Source: Gammaproteobacteria bacterium (GTDB taxonomy: Bacteria > Pseudomonadota > Gammaproteobacteria > UBA12402). From it: a stretch of DNA of 8,541 nucleotides. Location: contig JANQHY010000102.1 in assembly GCA_028282395.1 (NCBI GenBank), forward strand, positions 1-8,541, read 5' to 3'. The notes beneath the pieces were generated by a model that worked only from the letters and a program-made list of their open reading frames with translations, was not told the DNA's origin and made no database searches. Below are positions 1 to 5,859 of the stretch, in pieces. Both the position numbers and the translations under genes were made by a program. Numbering within the stretch: the stretch's first letter is position 1; each line of letters begins with the position of its first letter.

Positions 1-1
1 C

Positions 2-919
2 GAAGGTCAATTTGGTTGCCCAGTAAGGCAACAGTTTAATAAAGAATTTGAAGTAGCTGGTGCGACTTCCGGGGTGGGAATTGCAACGGTTGAAAGTGAT
101 TCTACACATTCACTTTCAAATTTGATTGGTGAGCCGATGGCATCAGGAGTTGTAAGAAAAGATATACAGGCGCGTTATAAAATTCTCATGGTTGAGGATA
201 ATTGTCTGGCACAGTGGGCAGGGCAGATACGTTTTAAGAAATTGGGTTGTCAAGTTGAGTTAGCGACAACTATTAAAATGGCGCTTATTTTGGCTAAAGT
301 CCACCGCTATGATCTCATCTTGCTGGATATTGGTCTGCCTGATGGTGATGGCCGTGATGTAGCTAGAGCTATTCGTGATGACATCGATTCACCTAATCAT
401 GAAACGCCTATTGTTGCGTTAACTGCACACCTTCGTAGTATTGATGAAGAGAGCTGTATTGCTGCCGGCATGTCACAGAAATTTGCTAAACCCTTAACCG
501 AAGAGACAGTAAAAATAATTTATAATAACTATCTTAAGGAGGGTGGGGCGGCGCACCCGAAATCCAAATTCAACGGTAAGATTGTACCTATTCTTAATTT
601 TGCTATACAGGCAAAATCCATTAGTAGTGATCGCACTAGTGTGGATGGATTGCTACGGCAGTGGATTAAAAGTCTCTCTGAAGAGCGTCAAGCATTGCAA
701 GAAGCGTGGACATTACAACACTGGAGCCAACTGAAAGAGAGTGTGCAACGCCTGCATATTAGTGCTGGCCACCATAAGATGGCTCACCTACAGGTCTGTT
801 GTGCTGCATTAGAAAGCGCTTTGGCAGATAGTGATATTATTGCCACAGAACGGATATCAGCGCTCTACCAGCAGTTACTACAAGAGATCGAAATGGTTTT
901 GGAAGAGCATCCAGCTTAA
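2..919 (+). CDS. Receiver-Hpt signalling protein, probably C-terminal part of a hybrid histidine kinase (5' partial)
   Basis: The frame is open from the first full codon (position 2), so the gene most likely begins upstream of the window. The only in-frame candidates for an internal start are a GTG at 74 and an ATG at 137, neither with a good Shine-Dalgarno. Numbering residues from the GTG at 74, a CheY-like receiver occupies about 36-150: acidic pair E41/D42 in the VEDN motif, phosphoacceptor D85 in LLDIGLPDGDG, T117 and K139 in the AKPL motif. Residues about 190-278 form an all-helical Hpt-like region resembling the BarA/ArcB C-terminus (RLHISAG, then a CCAALESAL helix). Where the family has the phosphorylated His (H-x-L-H-G) this protein has Q225, and only the second His (H228) remains, so phosphorelay through this Hpt is doubtful. 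The receiver itself looks intact. No HATPase or HisKA motif falls within the window, so a stand-alone receiver-Hpt protein is the alternative. It is convergent with ratA-ratB. Confidence 0.78.
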   Translation, partial: EGQFGCPVRQQFNKEFEVAGATSGVGIATVESDSTHSLSNLIGEPMASGVVRKDIQARYKILMVEDNCLAQWAGQIRFKKLGCQVELATTIKMALILAKVHRYDLILLDIGLPDGDGRDVARAIRDDIDSPNHETPIVALTAHLRSIDEESCIAAGMSQKFAKPLTEETVKIIYNNYLKEGGAAHPKSKFNGKIVPILNFAIQAKSISSDRTSVDGLLRQWIKSLSEERQALQEAWTLQHWSQLKESVQRLHISAGHHKMAHLQVCCAALESALADSDIIATERISALYQQLLQEIEMVLEEHPA

Positions 920-944
920 TCCATCTAACCTAATATTCGAAAAG

Positions 945-968
945 AAGCTAGATTTATAGTCTAGGCTT
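945..968 (+). terminator. Possible weak terminator hairpin after the receiver-Hpt gene
   Basis: A short stem of AAGCTAGA (945-952) can pair with TCTA (960-963) and GCTT (965-968), with G964 bulged and a 7-nt loop. It lies 26 nt past the stop codon. It is followed only by a mixed pyrimidine-rich stretch, not a clean U run, so the assignment as a terminator is weak. Confidence 0.3.
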
Positions 969-1042
969 ACTACTCTCTTAAGTAGATATCAATTCATTTG
1001 AATTTTAGACACTTTTTCTATGTATTAAGCCGCCAGTGAATC

Positions 1043-1106
1043 AACCCGATCGGGACGCTTCTATTATTTTATGACAACTTTTTAATAAAATCGTCCCGAT
1101 CGGGTT
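1043..1106. repeat. Long perfect inverted repeat in convergent spacer
   Basis: A 15-bp arm (1043-1057, AACCCGATCGGGACG) is repeated exactly as its reverse complement at 1092-1106. The stem can continue inward after an 8-nt left-side bulge through ATTTTAT (1066-1072) pairing with ATAAAAT (1085-1091), leaving a 12-nt loop, 22 bp in total. Each outer arm itself contains the 10-bp palindrome CCCGATCGGG (1045-1054 and 1095-1104), with centres 50 bp apart. It sits between convergent genes, so it could act as a two-way terminator, although a U run is poor on both sides (TTCTTTCTGTT on the plus side). A dispersed BIME/REP-like element or paired operator sites are the alternatives. No clear target-site duplication flanks it. 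Confidence 0.85.
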
Positions 1107-1184
1107 CTTTCTGTTACTTATAGAAAAACGAGTCAAACACCTAAAAAGAGAATTGATTTAACCTGAGAACGTGAATGAAACAGC

Positions 1185-1475
1185 CTAATTATCTTGCACC
1201 TTCGCTGCTTTGGCACGTTTTCGCCGCGCCTCTTTCGGATCAACTTTAAGTGGGCGGTAGACTTCAACCCGGTCACCAGGATTAAGCCGTGTCGTTAATT
1301 TTGCAGTTTTACCAAAGATGCCTACGTGTACTTTCTGTAGATTGATTTGTTGATATTGATGCAGTAAGCCAGAAGCGATAATAGCATCCTCTACCGTTGC
1401 ATTGGGGAGAACATCAACCGTTACTAACCACTGCTCTTCAGTAGACGCAGCGTAGACAACTTCAACCTTAATCAT
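1185..1475 (-). CDS. ratB: RatB/RnfH-family ubiquitin-like protein
   Basis: A 96-residue protein of the RnfH/UPF0125 (beta-grasp, ubiquitin-like) family, usual length for the family. Recognisable features are the N-terminal strand IKVEVVYA, the VGIFGK motif (51-56), GDRVEVYRPL (67-76) and the basic tail DPKEARRKRA (79-88), all hallmarks of the family. The biochemical role is poorly defined. The gene is usually paired with ratA, and a relative is encoded in some rnf electron-transport operons. Its ATG overlaps the ratA stop (ATGA, 1472-1475) with no strong ribosome binding site, so translation is probably coupled to ratA. Despite the historic 'rat' toxin-antitoxin naming, treating it as an antitoxin is not supported by anything in the sequence. 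Confidence 0.93.
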   Translation of the reverse strand: MIKVEVVYAASTEEQWLVTVDVLPNATVEDAIIASGLLHQYQQINLQKVHVGIFGKTAKLTTRLNPGDRVEVYRPLKVDPKEARRKRAKAAKVQDN

Positions 1476-1915
1476 TGTGGAGCGCCATAAATAGCTTCTG
1501 CACGTTGACAGAACGCTTCAACCATCGTGTTGGCAGCTTGATGAAATAGCCGTTTAAATAACATTGAGATCAGCTTATGGGAGAATTGAAATTTCATATC
1601 AAGTGCTACGCGGCAGTAGTTCTCCTCTATATTTTCAAAGTGCCAGCTAGCAGAGAACTGACTAAATGGTCCTTCAACCAGCTTCATGGTAATCTGCTGG
1701 TGTGGAACAAGGAGGTTATGGGTAATAAAACTGCTGCGTACCCCTTTGGTTTCCATCTCAAGCCGTGCAACCATCTCGTTCTCGCTCTGTTCAAGAATCT
1801 CGCTATTCTTGCACCAGGGCAGGAATTCAGGGTAATGGTCGACATCATTAACCAGGGCAAACATCTGCTGGTCGGAATAGGGCACCTTTTCTGCACGATG
1901 AAGTTTTGTTGTCAT
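1472..1915 (-). CDS. ratA: RatA/Coq10-type START-domain protein
   Basis: A 147-residue protein with the polyketide cyclase/START (Coq10-like) fold, full family length. The N-terminal block from K10 to about 35 contains VPYSDQQMFALVNDVDHYPEFLPWC, diagnostic of RatA/Coq10. Later blocks are GPFSQFSASWHFE and the C-terminal amphipathic helix ending in FCQRAEAIYG. In E. coli RatA binds 50S subunits and blocks 70S association. Mitochondrial Coq10 relatives bind ubiquinone, so a quinone-chaperone role is equally possible here. It is first in a two-gene operon with ratB (4-nt overlap) and diverges from smpB, the conserved gammaproteobacterial arrangement. The ATG at 1915 matches family N-termini, although the sequence just upstream has no clear Shine-Dalgarno. 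Confidence 0.94.
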   Translation of the reverse strand: MTTKLHRAEKVPYSDQQMFALVNDVDHYPEFLPWCKNSEILEQSENEMVARLEMETKGVRSSFITHNLLVPHQQITMKLVEGPFSQFSASWHFENIEENYCRVALDMKFQFSHKLISMLFKRLFHQAANTMVEAFCQRAEAIYGAPQ

Positions 1916-1944
1916 AGTCGCTATTTGTCGTTAATAAGAGGGCT

Positions 1945-1973
1945 ATTTTCACCTATTCGCCCTTGATTCGCAA
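1945..1973 (-). promoter_or_regulatory. Candidate sigma70 promoter for ratA-ratB
   Basis: Read on the minus strand, TTGCGA (1973-1968) and GAAAAT (1950-1945) are separated by 17 bp, each matching 4 of 6 consensus bases. It is placed about 30 bp upstream of the ratA ATG. The match is modest and the site physically overlaps the -35 box of the candidate smpB promoter. Confidence 0.35.
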
Positions 1974-1991
1974 GCGTGCTCCTGATTAAAT
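1963..1991 (+). promoter_or_regulatory. Candidate sigma70 promoter for smpB and the MFS gene
   Basis: TTGATT (1963-1968) and TTAAAT (1986-1991) are separated by exactly 17 bp, each with 4 of 6 consensus bases. A start near 1998 would give a leader of about 80 nt before smpB. It overlaps the candidate divergent ratA promoter. Confidence 0.45.
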
Positions 1992-2066
1992 CGGAGGTGT
2001 TCGTGGTCTGTTTGTCCCCTTATTACTGAAAATGGGGCAAGTTTGTTAAACAGCCAGGATGAGAGT

Positions 2067-2071
2067 TGAGG
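2067..2071 (+). promoter_or_regulatory. Ribosome binding site deciding the smpB start
   Basis: TGAGG lies 5 nt before the ATG at 2077. The earlier in-frame ATG at 2059 has an AGG directly abutting it, too close to act as a Shine-Dalgarno, and would add six residues not typical of SmpB. The 2077 start gives the usual MGKAKKK-like N-terminus. Confidence 0.7.
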
Positions 2072-2076
2072 TTAAA

Positions 2077-2550
2077 ATGGGCAAAGCAAAGAAAAAAAGT
2101 CGGCCAGATGAGATTGTTGCCAATCGTAAGGCACGCCATGATTATGCCATTGAAGAGCACTTTGAGGCGGGTGTAGCACTAGAGGGCTGGGAGGTGAAAA
2201 GTCTGCGTGCTGGCCGTGTCCATCTTACCGAAAGCTATGCGTTTATCAAAAAAGGTGAAGCTTGGTTATTTGGTGCCCATATTACGCCATTGGCATCAGC
2301 TTCCACCCATATTCATCCTGACCCGGTTCGTACCCGTAAACTGCTTCTACATGCTGAAGAACTTAAGAAGCTGATTGGTAAACTCGATATTGAGGGTTAC
2401 ACATTAGTGCCATTATCACTCTATTGGAGGCGGGGGCGGGTTAAGTGCGAGCTAGGCTTGGCACGTGGTAAAAAGCAGCATGATAAACGTCAAACCATCA
2501 AGGAGCGTGACTGGAAGCGCCAGAAGCAGCGGCTGTTAAAAAATAGATAG
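2077..2550 (+). CDS. smpB: SsrA (tmRNA)-binding protein SmpB
   Basis: With the ATG at 2077 the protein is 157 residues, matching E. coli SmpB (160). It binds the tRNA-like domain of tmRNA and delivers it to stalled ribosomes in trans-translation. Family motifs run in order: [13 protein letters not shown] (15-27), the OB-fold signature [10 protein letters not shown] (37-46), [10 protein letters not shown] (82-91), [11 protein letters not shown] (107-117), and GKKQHDKR (131-138), followed by the basic C-terminal tail (139-157) that enters the empty mRNA channel. A longer version from the ATG at 2059 is possible but has no properly spaced ribosome binding site. The tmRNA gene itself is not in the window. 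The gene diverges from ratA and is followed 26 bp later by an MFS gene on the same strand. Confidence 0.97.
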   Translation: MGKAKKKSRPDEIVANRKARHDYAIEEHFEAGVALEGWEVKSLRAGRVHLTESYAFIKKGEAWLFGAHITPLASASTHIHPDPVRTRKLLLHAEELKKLIGKLDIEGYTLVPLSLYWRRGRVKCELGLARGKKQHDKRQTIKERDWKRQKQRLLKNR

Positions 2551-2566
2551 CTCTTTAATACAATCA

Positions 2567-2575
2567 GGGGGGGGG
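2567..2575 (+). repeat. G9 homopolymer forming the MFS gene's ribosome binding site
   Basis: Nine consecutive G are followed by a single A and then the ATG at 2577. The run replaces a normal GGAG-type Shine-Dalgarno, and its length sets the distance between the anti-SD contact and the start codon. Poly-G runs of this length are prone to slipped-strand length changes. Confidence 0.8.
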
Positions 2576-2576
2576 A

Positions 2577-3899
2577 ATGACTGCGGCCATACAGAGAAAT
2601 TCGATACGTGGTTGGGTAGTTTGCTTAGTTGCAGCCCTACTTGCTTTTTATGTGTTTGTTCAGTTAATGATGTTCAATGCCATTAGCCAGAGTTTGATGC
2701 GCACTTTCTCCATCACGGCAACAGAGGTTGGTTTGATCTCCTCCTGTTACCTAATCGCCAACTTAATTTTCATTTTTCCGGCGGGTGTTGCTCTAGATCG
2801 TATTTCAACACGCAAGCTAATTACTGCTTCAATGCTACTCTGTTTAGCTGGAACGGTTGGGTTTGCTTTCTCAGCCTCAATCTATCAAGCAATGGCCGCA
2901 CATTATATTACCGGGATAGGTGGTGCGCTGCCTTTTCTTGCCTGTTTGCGTTTAGCTTCGCGCTGGATTCCGCCACGCCATACGGCACTGGTTTCAGGAT
3001 TAATTGTGACGATTATGATGTTGGGTGGCGTAACCGGGCAAACGCCAGTAACAATCTTGGTGAGCAGACTAGGTTGGCGCCAGGCACTACTTGTCAATGC
3101 TGCGGTGGGAGCGTTATTTCTGCTGTTAATTCTGTTGGTCGTGCGTGATTTTCCACCAAATTATCCCAGGCAGGCCAGGCTTATGCGCTCATTTAGCTAT
3201 CAGGATCTATTGCATACGTTAAAAGTGGTTGCCAGGCGGCCAGCTAACTGGTTATTGGGTGTGTATACCAGCCTACTTAATCTGCCCATTATGCTGCTGG
3301 GAGCAGTTTGGGGCGTACTATTTTTAACTCAGCAACAGCATCTGACGACGCAACATGCCTCATATGTAACATCGATGATCTTTTTCGGCACTATTGTTGG
3401 TGCACCGGTTGTCGGTTGGTTTTCTGATCGTCTTGGGCGGCGTAAATTGCCGATGATACTGTTTGCTGTTTTATCAATATTGGTGGTGCTGGCGATTATG
3501 TATCTGCCTCACCTCTCTTTTTCTATGCTAATTGTTCTCTTTTTCCTACTTGGGTTTGTTACTAGTGCGCAGATATTGACCTACCCAGCCATTGCAGAAA
3601 ACAATGATTCCAGTCAGGGAGGTGCGGCATTGGGAGTGGCGTCATCGATTATTATGGGCGGCGCAGGTTTTTTTCAGCCACTGTTTGGCCGTTTGATGGA
3701 TTTAGGTTGGGATGGCAAGCTAGTGAATGGTATTGCGTACTATAGTAGTGCTAATTACCATAGTGGTTTTCTGATTTTCCCTATCACGCTGGTCATAGCT
3801 TTGATTGTAGTGCTTTTCTTCAAAGAGACGATTGTGAATGAGGGCATGGCAGAGACTGAAGAGCCCGATCAGCAGATTGCGATGAGTCGCGCGCAGTAG
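2577..3899 (+). CDS. Major facilitator superfamily (MFS) transporter
   Basis: A 440-residue inner-membrane protein with about 12 predicted transmembrane helices, normal for MFS. The two copies of the MFS motif A are visible: GVALDRISTRK after helix 2 (70-80) and GWFSDRLGRRK between helices 8 and 9 (280-290). The arginine-rich central loop (about 189-224, including RDFPPNYPRQ) separates the two six-helix bundles, and the last 20 residues form an acidic hydrophilic tail. The substrate cannot be told from the sequence. It loosely resembles the MFS proteins that intracellular Legionellales use for nutrient uptake (Pht type), a resemblance by eye only. It is probably transcribed with smpB (26-bp gap, no terminator seen). 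Translation initiation depends on the G9 run just before the ATG. Confidence 0.93.
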   Translation: MTAAIQRNSIRGWVVCLVAALLAFYVFVQLMMFNAISQSLMRTFSITATEVGLISSCYLIANLIFIFPAGVALDRISTRKLITASMLLCLAGTVGFAFSASIYQAMAAHYITGIGGALPFLACLRLASRWIPPRHTALVSGLIVTIMMLGGVTGQTPVTILVSRLGWRQALLVNAAVGALFLLLILLVVRDFPPNYPRQARLMRSFSYQDLLHTLKVVARRPANWLLGVYTSLLNLPIMLLGAVWGVLFLTQQQHLTTQHASYVTSMIFFGTIVGAPVVGWFSDRLGRRKLPMILFAVLSILVVLAIMYLPHLSFSMLIVLFFLLGFVTSAQILTYPAIAENNDSSQGGAALGVASSIIMGGAGFFQPLFGRLMDLGWDGKLVNGIAYYSSANYHSGFLIFPITLVIALIVVLFFKETIVNEGMAETEEPDQQIAMSRAQ

Positions 3900-3963
3900 G
3901 TCGGAACTGCCTGATCTGGGCCCATGCTAAAGTATGATAACGTCGATTTTTTGTTGCAGAGTG

Positions 3964-3992
3964 CTGACAATCTTGATGACTTTCGTTATGAT
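3964..3992 (+). promoter_or_regulatory. Promoter of the SRP RNA gene
   Basis: CTGACA (3964-3969) and TATGAT (3987-3992), each 5 of 6 to consensus, are spaced by exactly 17 bp. The -10 ends 8 nt before the predicted RNA 5' end at 4001, as expected for a strong stable-RNA promoter. Confidence 0.85.
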
Positions 3993-4000
3993 GTCGCCGT

Positions 4001-4104
4001 GGTCAGATTGGTGCCCTCGCAATGTTGAGTCGAAAACCCCGCCAGGTCCGGAAGGAAGCAACGGTATCGGCTTTAATGTGTGCTGAGGTGTTGCTAGTCT
4101 GGCC
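4001..4104 (+). ncRNA. ffs: Signal recognition particle RNA (4.5S type)
   Basis: The RNA scaffold of the bacterial SRP, which binds Ffh and with FtsY targets membrane proteins co-translationally. The invariant apical domain is present: CCAGGTCCGGAAGGAAGCAA (4042-4061), holding the GGAA tetraloop (4050-4053) and the asymmetric/symmetric loops bound by Ffh. The ends form an 11-bp terminal stem, GGTCAGATTGG (4001-4011) with GCTAGTCTGGCC at 4093-4104, allowing G-U pairs. At about 104 nt it is close to E. coli 4.5S RNA (114 nt) and lacks an Alu domain. It has its own promoter. The exact 5' and 3' ends are inferred from the stem and may be off by a few nucleotides. Confidence 0.96.
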
Positions 4105-4110
4105 CATTTT
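4093..4110 (+). terminator. 3' end / termination region of the SRP RNA
   Basis: The 3' strand of the terminal stem (4093-4104) is followed by CATTTT (4105-4110), a short U run. No separate hairpin is seen before the next gene, so the RNA's own closing stem probably contributes to termination. Confidence 0.4.
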
Positions 4111-4160
4111 GTCTTGGTGGCATTTTAATAATGTATTGCAAAATTTCCTTTAAATAATAG

Positions 4161-5036
4161 ATGGTTATCAATATGTTGATGTTAAGAGGACGAGCAAAAG
4201 AGAGTTGGATAGGTGCTTTGATTGGTACCATCGCGTTTTTTTTTCTAGCGTTGAATAGCGTATTTTCTAAATTCGTACTGCACCAGCTGCCGATGATGAA
4301 TGTCCTGTTCTTTGAATTTGCCACCTGTTTTGTCATGTTTCTACCGTTATTAATGCGTCACCGAATTGGTAGCCTTAAAACAGAGCGGCTGGGAATGCAT
4401 ATTTTGCGTGGCGTTGGTGGCGTGCTGTGTTATGTTTTTCTCTTAGCCGCAATTAAAACCATTCCACTAATCAATGCAACACTGTTGCTTAACACCGCAC
4501 CATTATGGGTGCCGTTGGTGTTGTTAATTTGGTTGAAAGTCAAAATCGCTCGTGAGTTGTGGCTGCCGATGGTTATCGGTTTTGTTGGCGTTATGATGAT
4601 TCTCAACCCAAAGGGAGATTTTCTACATTTCGGTTCTATTTTCGGTATCCTGTCAGGCCTGTTTTTTGGTATCACCATGGTGTTAGTAAGAGAGTTAAAG
4701 TTTCACAAAGAACCCATGCACCGGATTATTTTCTATTTCTTTTTAATTGGTACATTAACTGGCCTACCGTTTGTTATTTTCAACTGGCAGCCAACATCAT
4801 CAACTCAGCTTCTCTATATGATTCTCTCTGGTGCGAGTTACTATCTTTTTCAAGTCTTTTTTACCAGTGCTTTGCAATATGTTAAAGCTAGTACCATTGC
4901 ACCGCTCTCTTATATGACAGTTGTTTTTTCAGGTATATGTGGATTTATGATCTGGAGACATTTGCCAGGCGTAATTGGCATGGTTGGGATGCTATTGGTC
5001 GTGACGGGTGGAATGTTGACACTCCTACTCGACTAA
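4161..5036 (+). CDS. EamA-family (DMT superfamily) transporter
   Basis: A 291-residue inner-membrane protein with about ten transmembrane helices arranged as two EamA repeats (about 17-148 and 156-289), the standard size and layout of RhaT/YdcZ-like DMT exporters. The end of each repeat shows the conserved pattern: LLLNTAPLWVPLVLLIWL with LGVMMI-like helix VGVMMILNP (108-150), and STIAPLSYMTVVFSGICGFMIW with GMLLVVTGG (244-284). Export of metabolites or amino acids is typical of the family, but the substrate is unknown. An in-frame TAG sits directly before the ATG at 4161, so the gene cannot start earlier. No Shine-Dalgarno precedes it, and the ATGs at 4173 and 4179 are alternative starts. 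Its stop lies only 5 bp from that of the convergent bax-like gene. Confidence 0.92.
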   Translation: MVINMLMLRGRAKESWIGALIGTIAFFFLALNSVFSKFVLHQLPMMNVLFFEFATCFVMFLPLLMRHRIGSLKTERLGMHILRGVGGVLCYVFLLAAIKTIPLINATLLLNTAPLWVPLVLLIWLKVKIARELWLPMVIGFVGVMMILNPKGDFLHFGSIFGILSGLFFGITMVLVRELKFHKEPMHRIIFYFFLIGTLTGLPFVIFNWQPTSSTQLLYMILSGASYYLFQVFFTSALQYVKASTIAPLSYMTVVFSGICGFMIWRHLPGVIGMVGMLLVVTGGMLTLLLD

Positions 5037-5041
5037 ATGGG

Positions 5042-5809
5042 TTATAATGCATCGTACTGCTTTAGCCGATAGTGCTGAATAGTTTGCTCAATGATTTTGA
5101 TATAGGTATCTTTTCTCGATGAGTAATCACTCAAGCCTTTGATTAACGTTAAACCAGTAATTGGTTGATCATTTTTTCGCAATGATTGACGTAATTTACG
5201 CATCTTACGGTAATGGTGGTTGGTGTTGAGATTATGCATATAAGCAATGATGGCATCAAATAGTGTTGGGAAGACGCTCACTTCAAAGATTGCTCCTTTA
5301 GGTCGAGCTTTTGGTACAATGCCGCATCCCGGTGAATGGCAGTGCTGACCAAATAGATTATTGCCTTGTTGGGCAAACCGTGATGTTCCCCATGCAGATT
5401 CAACCGCAGCTTGAGCGAGAACCATGGATGGCGGGATGATATCAATGCGTAGCAACAGCGTTGACCAGAAGAGCGGTGATGGGCGTGGAGGTATCGGCAC
5501 ACGATACTGTTTGGCAATCTGAATTAACCAGTAATGCTCAGTGACAGTTAGGCTCCCAGTGCGATGCCATATCTGTTGCAATGATAAAATTCCTTGACGC
5601 TCCTGGAGAATCTCTTCATCAGCCTTAATAATTAATGGTAGGAGTTCATTAATAAAGGCCTCTCTTTGTGTAGCATTGATACTATGTTTTGGTGCTAAGG
5701 TGAGTGGGCGATTAAGTATTAACGGTACAAATATAGTGATGCATGCCGCAGTAAAGATAAATGCGATAGCGATTAAACCAATAATTTTTCTGTATTGAAT
5801 AATTAACAT
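5042..5809 (-). CDS. Bax-like membrane-anchored glucosaminidase
   Basis: A 255-residue protein with an N-terminal signal anchor (hydrophobic about 9-33) and a periplasmic region ending in a glucosaminidase domain (PF01832-type) of the Bax/FlgJ kind. This would cleave peptidoglycan glycan strands. The core signature is QAAVESAWGTSRFAQQGNNLFGQ (133-155), with E137 as the predicted catalytic acid, followed by the Bax-specific GCGIVPKARPKG (161-172), the AYMHNLNTNHHYRKMR block (189-204) and the C-terminal GLSDYSSRKDTYIKIIE (225-241). Length and architecture match E. coli Bax. The ATG at 5809 has no clear Shine-Dalgarno. The gene follows the ArnT-like gene on the same strand by 50 bp with no terminator seen, so co-transcription is likely. 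The cellular role of Bax proteins is poorly known. Confidence 0.9.
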   Translation of the reverse strand: MLIIQYRKIIGLIAIAFIFTAACITIFVPLILNRPLTLAPKHSINATQREAFINELLPLIIKADEEILQERQGILSLQQIWHRTGSLTVTEHYWLIQIAKQYRVPIPPRPSPLFWSTLLLRIDIIPPSMVLAQAAVESAWGTSRFAQQGNNLFGQHCHSPGCGIVPKARPKGAIFEVSVFPTLFDAIIAYMHNLNTNHHYRKMRKLRQSLRKNDQPITGLTLIKGLSDYSSRKDTYIKIIEQTIQHYRLKQYDAL

Positions 5810-5859
5810 AAAACTATTTCATTACTTGGCCAATTTTGGCGTTATTCTCTTTCTCTATA

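Noticed and set aside
1043..1106. CRISPR or insertion sequence remnant
   Set aside because: There are only two arms in inverted orientation, no spacers, no transposase fragment and no target-site duplication.
1185..1915. ratA-ratB as a true toxin-antitoxin module
   Set aside because: The names come from early work; both proteins are conserved housekeeping-type families (Coq10/START and RnfH), and the order, wide conservation and lack of a DNA-binding antitoxin do not support a TA system.
1577..1966. Plus-strand 129-codon frame opposite ratA
   Set aside because: Fully antisense to the clearly conserved ratA gene; a shadow frame.
3900..3960. Terminator for the MFS gene using the T6 run near 3949-3954
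   Set aside because: No convincing GC-rich stem immediately precedes the T run; the GGGCCC at 3918-3923 is isolated.
4094..4336. Minus-strand 80-codon frame between the SRP RNA and the EamA gene
   Set aside because: It is antisense to the EamA gene and ends in the SRP RNA; composition and lack of a start signal suggest chance.
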